Origin: AP-15 sp963789025
Lineage (GTDB): Bacteria; Pseudomonadota; Alphaproteobacteria; ATCC43930; CGMCC-115725
Reading direction: 5' to 3'
DNA: 64,000 nt
Assembly: GCA_963789025.1 (NCBI GenBank)
Contig: CAWBIT010000013.1
Coordinates: forward strand, 124,001 to 188,000
A program made the translations under genes and the position numbers. The notes under the pieces are model-generated. The model had not been told where the DNA came from. It worked only from the letters and a program-made list of their open reading frames with translations, and made no database searches. Of the stretch, positions 24,259 through 33,834 are shown in pieces; positions within the stretch are counted from its first letter, which is position 1, and every line of letters begins with the position of its first letter.

Positions 24259-25992
24259 CTAACTGCGCTGCAGGAACCGCTCCGCCGCGGCGGCGAGCGT
24301 GTCCTTACCTTCCCTGAACCGTGCGGTCGGGAAGAGGAGCAGAGCGCGGCCATTCGGCCCGAGGGCGTGGAGATCATGGGCAATCTCGAACTGGTCTCCG
24401 CGCGAAACGGCGATCGGGATGGCGTCCGGCAGCGCAGTCCGCGCGAGGTCTTCAGCGCCAATCTCTCCGATCGCAAACTCCTGACCCCCAAACGCGACGC
24501 GTCCGCGTGATCCCGCGAACCTCCCCAGGCCGACAAAGGCCGGCGCTGCGAGCGCTGCGGCGGAGAAGGTGGTCTCGAACTCAAAGTGGCGGGCGATCAA
24601 CTCGGCAAAGCTGGCCTCGGCGATCCGCAGTACAATCGGCATCGTCGGATTGCGGGCTCGAGCACCGAGCGCGATCTCCAAATTCAACGTATCGACGTTG
24701 GTCAACGCGATCAGACTATGTGCGGCGGGAAGATTGCAGAGATCGAGCGTCGTGTCTCGGCTCGCATCCCCGGTCAGCAGATCGAAATGCTGTTCACGGG
24801 CCCTTTCGACGATCGTGGCATCGGGGTTGAGCTCGACCACTACGAGCCGCTTTCCCAGGGCGAGGAGCAGGTCGATGACGCCGGAGCCGATGCTGCCGGC
24901 GCCGCATATCACGATATGCCCGCGGCGGTGCACCGGGCGCAGGCCTTGCATGGTGACCCAGTGTACCCGCGTCAAAAGCGAGGCGCCGAAGGCGATAAAG
25001 AGGCCGGTCAGCGTGATGCCGGACAGCATCAGCAGCATCGCGACAACGATTTCGAGAGGCTTGCTCCGGTCGGGGGTCAGGTCGCCGTATCCGGTCGTCG
25101 TCATTGTCGCGACAACGAAGTAGACCGCGTCGAGCCAATCGCCTCCGAAGACAGCGTGAAAATACCACGTCCCGATGAGGAGCACGATCAAGGTGACCCA
25201 GGCGAGCCGGGCAAGGATCGGGTTCAACCGGGGCGGACGATGTCCTCGGTGGTGCAACAGCGACTGCAGCCTGCGTCCGATTTCCGGCTTCTTCCGAGCC
25301 ACCGATCGAACAGGCGCGGTACCTTGCAGCGTGACAATTTCACCATATACGACCAGCTCGGCCCCTCCGGCGACTGTCGTGTCTTGGGACAAGTCAGTAC
25401 TGTCGTCGATCGCAATGATCCGCGCTCCCAGCACCCGCTCGCCGTGGGCCAGGGTATCGCCGTCGATCCCGCAATCTTCGGCGATCCGTGTAGCAAATCC
25501 GGTCAACGGGCCGTCGGGCTCTGGGAACTGCAGCCCGCGGAAGCAGGATGGATCGATTGCGGCTGCGGCATAGGTTGCCGCCGAGTGCCAGGCGAGCGAC
25601 AGAACCGAGCAGTTCGGCAGGTTCTGCTCGATCTTGTGGGCTAGGGTCCGATTGAATTGCCGCAATACGATGCGGATACGCGGGTTGATGTCCCGCGCAA
25701 GAAGAGCAGCGTGCAGATTGAGATGATCGTCGGGCGAGAGCGCCAGGATCGTGACCGCGTGACGTACCCCGGCGCGATCGAGCCCCTCGCCACTGTCCGG
25801 GCGGGCCGCGGTAATGAATACGGCGCCGATATTCTCGACAGCATGCGCCAAGTCCGGATCCCTGCGCCACAGGACGACCACGCGGTGTCCTTGCAGCGCG
25901 CAAAGCTCCTGGGCCGTGCTGAGCGCGATCGCACCGCCGCCGACGACGATCATGACGGGATCGCCCGGCTCCGCCACCGCCGGGTCTCTCAA
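24259..25992 (-). CDS. potassium channel with two RCK (TrkA-N) domains flanking the pore
   Basis: A 577-aa protein with an unusual order. Residues about 12-240 form an N-terminal NAD-binding RCK domain (MIVVGGGAIALSTAQEL). A two-helix pore follows, with hydrophobic helices around WVTLIVLLIGTWYF and VVAMLLMLSGITLTGLF; between them is the selectivity filter ATMTTTGYGDLTPD. A second RCK domain begins HIVICGAGSIGSGVIDLL and has GDASRDTTL. The TTTGYGD filter predicts K+ selectivity. It is the last gene of the valS-kamA-like-channel run and overlaps the upstream gene by 4 nt with a TTG start (25992); ATG 25953 is an alternative but would begin inside the first RCK strand. Confidence 0.87.
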   Translation of the reverse strand: MRDPAVAEPGDPVMIVVGGGAIALSTAQELCALQGHRVVVLWRRDPDLAHAVENIGAVFITAARPDSGEGLDRAGVRHAVTILALSPDDHLNLHAALLARDINPRIRIVLRQFNRTLAHKIEQNLPNCSVLSLAWHSAATYAAAAIDPSCFRGLQFPEPDGPLTGFATRIAEDCGIDGDTLAHGERVLGARIIAIDDSTDLSQDTTVAGGAELVVYGEIVTLQGTAPVRSVARKKPEIGRRLQSLLHHRGHRPPRLNPILARLAWVTLIVLLIGTWYFHAVFGGDWLDAVYFVVATMTTTGYGDLTPDRSKPLEIVVAMLLMLSGITLTGLFIAFGASLLTRVHWVTMQGLRPVHRRGHIVICGAGSIGSGVIDLLLALGKRLVVVELNPDATIVERAREQHFDLLTGDASRDTTLDLCNLPAAHSLIALTNVDTLNLEIALGARARNPTMPIVLRIAEASFAELIARHFEFETTFSAAALAAPAFVGLGRFAGSRGRVAFGGQEFAIGEIGAEDLARTALPDAIPIAVSRGDQFEIAHDLHALGPNGRALLLFPTARFREGKDTLAAAAERFLQRS

Positions 25993-27050
25993 CCCCCCGC
26001 TTCGCTGGGATCAGGCGGATAGGAGTGCCGGACACCGGCACCGTCTTCAATGATCCACTCGCCGGATGAGCCCACTTGGCTGGCCGCGCAAGGACCGATC
26101 GGCACCTTCCCGTAACCGCCCGGTATGTCGAGCACATAAGTTGGCTGACAGAGCCCGGAGACACGGCCGCGCAGCGAGCGAACGAGGCGCTGCCCGGACG
26201 CGATCCCGGTACGAAAATGCGACGTGCCCGGGGCGAGATCGGCGTGGTGAAGGTAATAGGGCTTGACTCGCATCGCGACCAAACGCCGGAACAATGCTTC
26301 CAGGACCGCAGCGTCGTCATTGACACCGTGCAAGAGGACCGTCTGCGACAGCAATGGAATACCGGCCCTGCTCAGCTTCAGCACCGCCTCCTGCACTTGC
26401 GTCGTCAACTCGCGCGGGTGGTTCGCATGGATAACCACATAAACTGCCTTTTGCGCACCGAGTGCCTCGATCAGCGCGCGACTCACCCGCCGTGGATCGA
26501 CCACGGGAACACGGGTATGAAAGCGCAGAACACCCAAATGCGGGATCTGGTCGAGAATGCGGACGATGTCCGCGACGCGGCGCGGAACGAGCAGAAACGG
26601 GTCGCCGCCGGTGACGATCACCTCCCAGATCTGCGGCCGTTGACGAATGTAGTCGACGGCGCGCGCCAAGGAGGCTTGGTCGAGCACCGCCCCTTTCTTC
26701 CCAACGACCTCGCGGCGAAAGCAAAAGCGGCAATAGACCGGGCATAGCAGCGTCGGTTTCAACAGCACGCGATCGGGGTACCGATGAACGATGCCGGGGA
26801 CGGGTGACCAGCGCTCGTCCCCGATCGGGTCGGCAAGTTCTTCCGGAGCTTGGGTGAGTTCCGCCGCTGTCGGCACAAATTGCGCCGCGATCGGGTCGGC
26901 GGGATCGGCCGGATCGATCAGTTCCGCCATGTCCGCAGTCAACGCGACAGCGAACTGCCCGGCCACTCGTCGGATCTCTCGGAGTCGACCCGGCTCGGCC
27001 AACCCCGCTCGAACGAAATCTTCTGCGCCGAGGATCCGGGCCCCTGTCAT
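25989..27050 (-). CDS. lysine-2,3-aminomutase-like radical SAM enzyme (EpmB/KamA family)
   Basis: A 353-aa radical SAM protein. Cys103, Cys107 and Cys110 in LLCPVYCRFCFRREVVGKK bind the 4Fe-4S cluster. GGDPFLL and RFHTRVPVVDP follow, with the PLP-lysine expected near PYYLHHADL...G and C-terminal DIPGGYGKVP. In many proteobacteria the short form (EpmB) makes beta-lysine for elongation factor P; neither efp nor epmA is seen here. The start ATG directly follows the valS stop codon (TGAATG), so it is co-expressed with valS. A catabolic aminomutase is the alternative. Confidence 0.9.
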   Translation of the reverse strand: MTGARILGAEDFVRAGLAEPGRLREIRRVAGQFAVALTADMAELIDPADPADPIAAQFVPTAAELTQAPEELADPIGDERWSPVPGIVHRYPDRVLLKPTLLCPVYCRFCFRREVVGKKGAVLDQASLARAVDYIRQRPQIWEVIVTGGDPFLLVPRRVADIVRILDQIPHLGVLRFHTRVPVVDPRRVSRALIEALGAQKAVYVVIHANHPRELTTQVQEAVLKLSRAGIPLLSQTVLLHGVNDDAAVLEALFRRLVAMRVKPYYLHHADLAPGTSHFRTGIASGQRLVRSLRGRVSGLCQPTYVLDIPGGYGKVPIGPCAASQVGSSGEWIIEDGAGVRHSYPPDPSEAGG

Positions 27051-29699
27051 TCAGCCTACTGTCAGCCGGTCATAAGCGGCTCTCAGACGATCGCGGTCTC
27101 GGGTCACGTCCGCCTGACGCTCGCGCTGCTCCTCAACCACCTCGGGCTTTGCTTTGGCGAGGAAATTGGCGTTGGCTAGCTTTGCAGAAATCTTGGCCAG
27201 CTCCGCGTCTAGCTTGCCGATCTCTTTGCCGAGCCTCTCCCTCTCCTTGGGGAGGTCGACCACCTCATCGAGAGCCAAGATCAATGTCGCGCCCTCGACC
27301 ACCGCTTGGACGCCACCCGGCGGAAGCGACTCGACCGGCTCGAACCGCTCGACCCGGGCGAGTTGCACGAAATGCTCGCGGTGGCGCTCGATCCGCTGCG
27401 CCGCGACGGGCTCAGCGTCCTTGATCAGCAGCGGAACCCGGGCGGCCGGAGGGACATTCATCTCGGCGCGTAGCGCCCGGACCGCCGAAATCGCCTGAAC
27501 TACCCATTCCATCTCGGCCGAGGCTTCCGGTTCGATGGCATCGCGCTGGAACTCCGGCCATGGCGCGGTGATCAGCATGCCTGAGGTTTGGCCCGCCAAC
27601 TGCTCCCATGCCTCCTCGGTAATAAATGGCATGATCGGGTGCAGCAGGTGAACGATGCGGCCCAGGATCCAAGCCGTCGTGGCTTGCGTCTCAGCGCGCG
27701 CTGCCGCGTCCTCGCCTTGCAGGATCGGTTTCGTGAATTCGAGATACCAGTCACAGAAGGTGCCCCAGACGAAGTGGTAGAGCCGGCTCGCTGCCTCATC
27801 GAAACGATATGTATCGAGAGCAGCGGTAATCGACCCGGCACAATCCGCCACTGCCGCGGTGATCCAGCGGTTGACGGTCAGCCCGCAATCGGCCGGAGCA
27901 TAGCCGGGGACGAGCGCGCACCCGTTCATCTGCGCATAGCGCGCCGCGTTCCACAGTTTGGTTGCAAAATTGCGGTACCCCTCGATCCGGCTTTCGGAAA
28001 GCTTGATATCTCGGCCGGGCGCGGCCAGCGCCGCCAAGGTAAAGCGCAGCGCGTCGCAGCCGTAGCGGTCGATCAGCTGCAACGGATCGATGATATTGCC
28101 GCGCGATTTCGACATCTTCTGGCCGCGCGCATCGCGGACCAGGGCATGAATGTAAACGGTATGGAATGGCACATCACCCATGAAGTGCAGCCCCATCATC
28201 ATCATCCGGGCGACCCAGAAGAAGATGATGTCGAAGCCGGTAACCAGGATATCGGTTGGGTAATAACGCGCCAGCTCTCGCGTTGACTCCGGCCAGCCAA
28301 GGGTCGAGAACGGCCATAGAGCCGAGGAAAACCATGTATCGAGGACGTCAGGATCACGACGCAGCTCGACCTCCTTGCCATATTCTTCAGCCGCCTGGTG
28401 CCGCGCGTCCTCCTCGGTCTCCGCGACAAAAACCGCCCCATCCGGCCCGTACCAGGCAGGTATCTGATGACCCCACCAAAGTTGCCGGGAGATGCACCAG
28501 GGCTGGATCTTGCGCATCCAGTCGAAAAACGTGTTCTCCCACTGGCGCGGCACAAACCGCGTACGGCCATCCTCCACCGCCGCAAGCGCCGGGGCGGCAA
28601 GCAACCGGGCATCGCAATACCACTGGTCGGTCAGCCAGGGCTCGATAACCACCCCCGAGCGGTCGTGATGCGGTACCATTAATGTGTGCTCTTCGACGCG
28701 GTCGAGGAGGCCGGCAGAGGCAAGGTCGGCAACCACTTTCTCGCGCGCCGCGAACCGGTCGAGACCGCGGTAGGCTGCCGGGACGGTGTCGGTCAGCCGG
28801 GCATCCCGATCGAAAATATTGATCAGCGCGAGACCGTGCCGCCGCCCCACCTCGAAGTCGGCAAAATCGTGAGCCGGCGTGATCTTGACGGCGCCGGTGC
28901 CGGTCTCCGGATCGGCATGCTCGTCGGCGACGATCGGCACGAGACGGTCGGTCAACGGGAGGCGCACCGATTTTCCGACCAGATCGGCAAACCGCGGATC
29001 GTTCGGATGCACAGCAACCCCGGTGTCGCCGAGCATCGTTTCCGGCCGGGTTGTGGCAACAACGATAAACCGGCCCGGCATTTCCGCCACCGGGTAACGG
29101 ATATGCCACAGCGAACCTTTGGTCTCGCGGCTGTCGACCTCGAGATCGGAGATCACCGTGTGCATTACCGGATCCCAATTGACCAGTCGCTGGTCGCGGT
29201 AAATCAAGCCTTCCCGATAGAGCTGAACGAAGACGCGGCGGACCGCCGTGGCCAATGCCGGATCCATCGTGAAGCGCTCCCGGCGCCAGTCGGCAGAAGC
29301 GCCAAGCCGGCGGAGCTGGCGAGTGATAGTTCCGCCCAACTCCTCCCGCCATTGCCAGACACGCGCGACAAACCCATCGCGGCCAAGGCCAGACTTGGTG
29401 TCTCCTTCCGCGATCACCCGGTTGCCCACGACGATCTCGGTAGCGATGCCGGCATGATCGGTGCCAGGTTGCCAGAGCACGTCGCGGCCTCGCATGCGCT
29501 GATACCGTACGAGCACGTCTTGCAACGTGAAGGTCAGCGCATGCCCCATATGCAGGCTCCCCGTGACGTTCGGGGGCGGCATCATGATCGCATAAGGCGG
29601 CTTACGGCTGTCCGGGTCGGCGGCAAAAGCGCCCGAACGCTCCCATAGCCCGTACCGCCGCGCCTCCATAGCAGCGGGTTGATAGGTCTTGTCCAGCAT
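27051..29699 (-). CDS. valS: valyl-tRNA synthetase
   Basis: A complete 882-aa class I synthetase. The HIGH-type motif is PPPNVTGSLHMGHAL near residue 43, the editing (CP1) domain has VVATTRPETMLGDTGVAVHP, and the KMSKS motif lies in KMSKSRGNIIDP. The C-terminal coiled-coil arm (VDLPKERERLGKEIGKLDAE) is the tRNA-binding arm. It charges tRNA-Val. It stands downstream of popZ and upstream of a radical SAM gene on the minus strand. The length is normal. Confidence 0.97.
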   Translation of the reverse strand: MLDKTYQPAAMEARRYGLWERSGAFAADPDSRKPPYAIMMPPPNVTGSLHMGHALTFTLQDVLVRYQRMRGRDVLWQPGTDHAGIATEIVVGNRVIAEGDTKSGLGRDGFVARVWQWREELGGTITRQLRRLGASADWRRERFTMDPALATAVRRVFVQLYREGLIYRDQRLVNWDPVMHTVISDLEVDSRETKGSLWHIRYPVAEMPGRFIVVATTRPETMLGDTGVAVHPNDPRFADLVGKSVRLPLTDRLVPIVADEHADPETGTGAVKITPAHDFADFEVGRRHGLALINIFDRDARLTDTVPAAYRGLDRFAAREKVVADLASAGLLDRVEEHTLMVPHHDRSGVVIEPWLTDQWYCDARLLAAPALAAVEDGRTRFVPRQWENTFFDWMRKIQPWCISRQLWWGHQIPAWYGPDGAVFVAETEEDARHQAAEEYGKEVELRRDPDVLDTWFSSALWPFSTLGWPESTRELARYYPTDILVTGFDIIFFWVARMMMMGLHFMGDVPFHTVYIHALVRDARGQKMSKSRGNIIDPLQLIDRYGCDALRFTLAALAAPGRDIKLSESRIEGYRNFATKLWNAARYAQMNGCALVPGYAPADCGLTVNRWITAAVADCAGSITAALDTYRFDEAASRLYHFVWGTFCDWYLEFTKPILQGEDAAARAETQATTAWILGRIVHLLHPIMPFITEEAWEQLAGQTSGMLITAPWPEFQRDAIEPEASAEMEWVVQAISAVRALRAEMNVPPAARVPLLIKDAEPVAAQRIERHREHFVQLARVERFEPVESLPPGGVQAVVEGATLILALDEVVDLPKERERLGKEIGKLDAELAKISAKLANANFLAKAKPEVVEEQRERQADVTRDRDRLRAAYDRLTVG

Positions 29700-29779
29700 T
29701 ACTCAATTGTCCGCATCTGAGCAGTTCGTCACAGCCCGCTGGAAAAGGCCCGCTGCTGGTGACGGCACTCGACCGTGGG

Positions 29780-30355
29780 TCAACGCAGCCCTGCTTCACC
29801 AATGACGCGGGCGATTTCTTCTCGGACCAACCGCTCAACCATCCCGGGAAGGTTTTCGTCGAGCCAAGTCTGAAGCAGCGGCCGCAGCATATCGCGCACG
29901 ATGTCTTCGAGAGTGCGATCGACACCACCGAGCGGAAGCTCGCCGTCCCGGCGCCGCTCTCGCGGTAGCGCGCCCAGCTGGGCGAATGCTGCCGCTGCGG
30001 CTCCCGACGTCGCCGACGATAAAATGCGTTCGCGACCGAGTTCGAGCCTCGAGTCAACCTCGGTCTCGGAACGTATCTGATCTGGACCGCTCCGTGCAGC
30101 CGCATTCGCGACCCTAGGATCATCAGCGGTTGCGGACCCGGTAGGCCGCCTTTCTGAACTATCCGTCTCGGGAGCGACACGCCGCACCGAGCCGTCTTCA
30201 TCGACGACCTCAGTCAGTTCGAGGACATCGCTCTTCTCCCCGGAAACTGGACGGACCGGTTCGACCGGCGTCTTTTCGTCCGTAATGATGCGGCTGATCG
30301 AGGCGATTATCTCTTCCATAGAGGGTTCTGACGGCGATTTGGCATTTTCCGGCAT
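29780..30355 (-). CDS. popZ: PopZ-like polar organising protein (DUF2497)
   Basis: A 191-aa protein with the bipartite PopZ layout. The N-terminal helix is SMEEIIASISRIITDEKTP; the middle (about 30-135) is acidic and disordered; the C-terminal assembly domain reads LEDIVRDMLRPLLQTWLDEN then LPGMVERLVREEIARVI. In Caulobacter PopZ forms a polar matrix that anchors the chromosome origin. Location between tolC and valS is conserved in many alphaproteobacteria and supports the call. The start ATG follows directly the short helix of PopZ family proteins. Confidence 0.87.
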   Translation of the reverse strand: MPENAKSPSEPSMEEIIASISRIITDEKTPVEPVRPVSGEKSDVLELTEVVDEDGSVRRVAPETDSSERRPTGSATADDPRVANAAARSGPDQIRSETEVDSRLELGRERILSSATSGAAAAAFAQLGALPRERRRDGELPLGGVDRTLEDIVRDMLRPLLQTWLDENLPGMVERLVREEIARVIGEAGLR

Positions 30356-30443
30356 CGAGGCAAACCAAAAAAGGCTTGGAACACCCTCTAACCTAGGTAA
30401 GCCGGCGAGAATTTGCCAGCGGAACCGCCCTGCGTCAGCCGCC

Positions 30444-31910
30444 TCACTCGGAAAGACCGCCCCGGAAGCCGGCCCATTTGTCCTTCACCTGCTTATAGTG
30501 CTGCTCCATATCGTACAGCCTGACCGGTAGCTTTAGTTCTGGTGCGATCAAACGGCCCACGGCGGCCGCCAAGTTGAACTCCGCGAGAGCCGCGTCGTGC
30601 TGCGCGGTGACGAGCTGGGATTGGGTGGTGAGCAACTGTTGGTTGGCGATCAGTACGTCGAGCACGGTGCGAGTGCCAACCAATGCCTCCTGCTGGGTTC
30701 CCTCAAGGGCGATCTGCGCCGCCCGCACCGCCGCGGCGAAGGAAGAAATACTGGCGCGCGCCGCTTCCAGGGTCGACCAAAATTGGGTGGCGGTCTGGAC
30801 CGCTGCCCGGCGCGCATCGTCGACTTGGCTGCGCCGTTGCCCGACGGTCTGCTCGGCCTGGCGCGTCTGCGAGTAGATGGCCCCTCCTTCGTAGAGGGGC
30901 ATCGTCATTTGTGCCATGATAGAAGCCGACTGTTCTAGCGCATTGTTTAACGTGACTGAGGGAGCTACTGAGCGGTTGAGAGTGCCGACGAGCGAGATCT
31001 GCGGCAACAGCTGGCCCCGCACGACGTCGATGTTGTCGCGGGCGGCGAGTTCGGCGAATGTTGCCGAGATCACACTGAAATTATTGTTCGCCGCAAGGCT
31101 CAATGCCTCTTCGCGTGTAGCGGGAAGCGCCGGACGGTCTCGCGGCAGGACCAATCTCCCGGGCGGGTGACCGACGGCGCGAACGTACTCAGCCCGGCTT
31201 ATCTCGAGTGTTCCTTCTTGGGAAACTAACGTACCCTGGGCTTGCGCAAGCGAGGACTCCGCCTGTGCTACGTCAGTACGAGTGACCTCGCCGACACGGA
31301 AACGGTCCTGGGTTGCTTCGAGCTGTTTGCGCAGAACCTCCACGTTGTTGCGGTCGACCTCGAGCAGTGCCTGATCGCGAACGACGTCGAGATAGGCCAT
31401 CGCGACCGCCTGAAATACCGTGGTCTCGACTGCGAGGGTCTGCGCTCGGGTCGACTCCACGGTGTTAGTCGCTTGGCGCGTCTGCGCGACGGTCCGGCCG
31501 CCTCGGTAAACCGGCTGCGTTAACTGGAGAGCGAGGCTGTTCTCATAAAAGGTCGAATAGGTAGTGCGCCCACCAGGGCTGGGCAAGCCTGTGCTGCCTG
31601 GCGTGAAAGCGCTTCGTTCGCCTCCCATCTGGCCGGTGAAGGTGACCTGTGGGCGCCAAAACGAGAGCGCTTGCGGAACCTGCTCGTCGGTCGCCCTTAA
31701 CAAGGCGCGTTGGGCGAGGAGTTGTGGATTAGTGTTGTAGGCCTCGGCGAGAGCATCGGTAAGTGTCTGAGCCTGCGCAGGAACCGCTGTCAGAGCGAAA
31801 ACTAGTCTGGCAACCCATCCCAGAATCGCCCCGCGGCGCGGGCTGCCGCAGTCGCCCCGATCGAGGTGCGAGTAAAGGCGGGTCAGACCGGTGCACCGGT
31901 TCTCGGGCAT
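30444..31910 (-). CDS. tolC: TolC-family outer membrane efflux protein
   Basis: A 488-aa protein with an N-terminal signal peptide (hydrophobic WVARLVFALT, cleavage after AQA near residue 48). Two OEP repeats follow, with QTLTDALAEAYNTNPQLLAQ at the mature start, LTQPVYRGGRT in the first half and MTMPLYEGGAIYSQTRQAEQ in the second, plus VGTRTVLDVLIANQQLL. It forms the trimeric outer-membrane channel for type I secretion or RND/MFS efflux. No inner-membrane partner is next to it. It lies 24 nt after the methyltransferase gene and probably in an operon with it. Confidence 0.92.
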   Translation of the reverse strand: MPENRCTGLTRLYSHLDRGDCGSPRRGAILGWVARLVFALTAVPAQAQTLTDALAEAYNTNPQLLAQRALLRATDEQVPQALSFWRPQVTFTGQMGGERSAFTPGSTGLPSPGGRTTYSTFYENSLALQLTQPVYRGGRTVAQTRQATNTVESTRAQTLAVETTVFQAVAMAYLDVVRDQALLEVDRNNVEVLRKQLEATQDRFRVGEVTRTDVAQAESSLAQAQGTLVSQEGTLEISRAEYVRAVGHPPGRLVLPRDRPALPATREEALSLAANNNFSVISATFAELAARDNIDVVRGQLLPQISLVGTLNRSVAPSVTLNNALEQSASIMAQMTMPLYEGGAIYSQTRQAEQTVGQRRSQVDDARRAAVQTATQFWSTLEAARASISSFAAAVRAAQIALEGTQQEALVGTRTVLDVLIANQQLLTTQSQLVTAQHDAALAEFNLAAAVGRLIAPELKLPVRLYDMEQHYKQVKDKWAGFRGGLSE

Positions 31911-31934
31911 TTTTCTCCGCTCCTGATCAGGGCG

Positions 31935-32594
31935 TCAGCAGAACTCGAACGCGGGCTTCGGTGCAAAGCCTGGCAGCACGGGAGTAGCAGCATCAAATAT
32001 AACGCGCCGCGCGAGCACTCCGCCAGCCCGTGTCATCAGGATGGCACGGCCCATAGCATTGGCGGGTTTGATGACGGCCAGTAGCCGACCGCTGTCAGCG
32101 AGCTGGGCAGCGATCTCCGGCGGGATCTCGACGATCCCACCGCCGAACAGAATTACATCGTAAGGAGCACGAGGCCGATATCCCTCGTGCAATGGACCTT
32201 CGACCACGCTGACCGACGAGATAGCGTGCTCGATGAGAGCGGTACGCGCATGTCGGGCTAGCTCGGGATCCTCTTCGAGAGCGAGGACACTCCGAGCCAG
32301 CGTCGCGGTCAGAGCCGCTTCGTATCCCGTTCCGGCGGCGACGATCAGCGCAGCGTCCGTTCGGGTAATTGCCGCCTCCTGCAGCAGTCGGGCGGCTACC
32401 ATCGGCTCCATCAGGTAGCGTCCGCCGCCGAGCGGCAAATCCTCATCGATATACGCAACAGGGCGAAGATGCTCGGGTACAAAAAGCTCACGCCTGACGC
32501 TGGCGAACGCGTTAAGCACCCGATCGTCAGTAACTTTGTTGGGTCGGAGCTGGCTCTCGAGCATATGAGAGCGGGCAACTTCGAATACAGTCAT
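31935..32594 (-). CDS. protein-L-isoaspartate O-methyltransferase-like protein
   Basis: A 219-aa Rossmann-fold methyltransferase of the PCMT type: SHMLESQLRPNKVTDDRVLN then AFASVRRELFVPEHLRPVAY at the start, LMEPMVAARLLQEAAI, and a SAM-binding loop LIVAAGTGYEAALTATLA where canonical enzymes read ExGxGxG. The change of the Glu/Gly pattern to AAGTGY is common in the alphaproteobacterial tolC-linked copies, so true repair activity is uncertain. ATG 32592-32594 fits the family start; the frame extends 23 codons further upstream. Its position before tolC is conserved in the group. Confidence 0.82.
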   Translation of the reverse strand: MTVFEVARSHMLESQLRPNKVTDDRVLNAFASVRRELFVPEHLRPVAYIDEDLPLGGGRYLMEPMVAARLLQEAAITRTDAALIVAAGTGYEAALTATLARSVLALEEDPELARHARTALIEHAISSVSVVEGPLHEGYRPRAPYDVILFGGGIVEIPPEIAAQLADSGRLLAVIKPANAMGRAILMTRAGGVLARRVIFDAATPVLPGFAPKPAFEFC

Positions 32595-32666
32595 CAAGCA
32601 TCCCGTTCGTGTCGCGCGTTTATATCTGCCACGTCCGGAAGGCACAATCGATGGAACCAGCATCGG

Positions 32667-33161
32667 TCAGCTGGGTAGGTGCTCGATCTGCTGTTCGGAA
32701 GACAGCTGGGCCAACAGTTGCGCCGCGGTGAGCCCCAAAATCGGGTGCCGCCAGTCCGGCGCGATGTCGGCAATCGGCATCAAAACAAAGCGACGTTCGT
32801 GCAGTCTCGGGTGAGGCAGGACGAGCGATGCGGCGTTCATCACCCAGCCCTGATAGTCGAGAATATCGAGATCGAGAATGCGGGGCGCGTTGGTTTCTCC
32901 GCGAACGCGTCCAAACTGCCTTTCCGTGGCCTGCAGCACCATAAGCAGGTCCTGCGCTCCGAGTTCCGTCGCCAAAGAGACAACCCCATTTATAAACCAG
33001 GGGTGGTCGGAGCGAGGGACCGGCTCCGTACGATACCAGCCGGAGCGCGTCAGAATTCTGACGCGTTTCTCCTTCAAGGCCGTGAGCGCGGCGGACAGCG
33101 TTTCGCGTGGCGGACCGAACCGAGCGCTTTCCAGATTCCCGCCGATCCCAATCAGAATCAC
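32667..33161 (-). CDS. folK: 2-amino-4-hydroxy-6-hydroxymethyldihydropteridine diphosphokinase
   Basis: A 164-aa HPPK. Signature residues are LIGIGGNL at the start, the WYRTEPVPRSDHPWFINGVV segment, RVRGETNAPRILDLDILDY with the two Mg-binding aspartates, and LPHPRLHERRFVLMPIADIAP. It transfers pyrophosphate from ATP to the pterin in folate synthesis. No folP or folB lies next to it. It is divergent from the NYN gene, with about 90 bp between the starts. Confidence 0.95.
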   Translation of the reverse strand: MILIGIGGNLESARFGPPRETLSAALTALKEKRVRILTRSGWYRTEPVPRSDHPWFINGVVSLATELGAQDLLMVLQATERQFGRVRGETNAPRILDLDILDYQGWVMNAASLVLPHPRLHERRFVLMPIADIAPDWRHPILGLTAAQLLAQLSSEQQIEHLPS

Positions 33162-33252
33162 CGAGATTGCCCCATTTGGTCGCCGCTTGACCCAGAATGC
33201 GCAGTGTAAGACACTTCGGCTACATTATCCATGTGAAGGAGCATTTTGTCAG

Positions 33253-33834
33253 ATGATTTTCTATCCGGAAGAGCGAATCGCCATTTTCATTGACGGGGCT
33301 AACCTCTATTCAGCCGCTCGGGGTCTCGCGTTCGATATAGACTATAGACGGTTGCTCGAATTGTTTAGCACGAAGGGCCGACTGATTCGGGCATTCTATT
33401 ATACTGCTCTAGTAGAAGATCAAGAGTACTCGCCCATCAGACCGCTTGTCGATTGGCTGGACTACAACGGCTATGCAATGGTCACCAAGCCGACCAAGGA
33501 GTTCACTGACGCCATGGGACGGCGGCGGATCAAGGGTAATATGGATATCGAGCTGGCAATCGACATGCTCGAAATGGCTTCCTACATCGATCACGCCATC
33601 TTGTTCTCGGGCGACGGGGATTTTCGGAGGCTCGTGGAAGCCGTGCAACGCAAGGGTGTCCGGGTGTCGGTGGTTTCGACGATCCGCTCGTCGCCGCCGA
33701 TGGTCTCGGACGATCTGCGCCGGCAAGCGGACAATTTCATCGAACTTCAGGATCTTGCGCCGAGCCTGATGCGTAACCATCAAATGCGAGAGGATGTCAA
33801 CCGCGCACGTACCGAACCGGTGGACGAGGCGTGA
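33253..33834 (+). CDS. NYN/LabA-like domain protein (PIN-fold RNase)
   Basis: A 193-aa protein with the NYN fold. Its acidic residues are in IAIFIDGANLYSAA (first Asp), KGNMDIELAIDML (middle Asp/Asp) and ILFSGDGDFRRLVEAV (last pair). NYN proteins are predicted metal-dependent ribonucleases, some acting in RNA processing. Such a gene is nearly universal in alphaproteobacteria. The next gene (UDG) starts inside its stop codon (GTGA), indicating coupled translation. The ATG is at 33253-33255; the frame upstream of it is not conserved. Confidence 0.88.
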   Translation: MIFYPEERIAIFIDGANLYSAARGLAFDIDYRRLLELFSTKGRLIRAFYYTALVEDQEYSPIRPLVDWLDYNGYAMVTKPTKEFTDAMGRRRIKGNMDIELAIDMLEMASYIDHAILFSGDGDFRRLVEAVQRKGVRVSVVSTIRSSPPMVSDDLRRQADNFIELQDLAPSLMRNHQMREDVNRARTEPVDEA

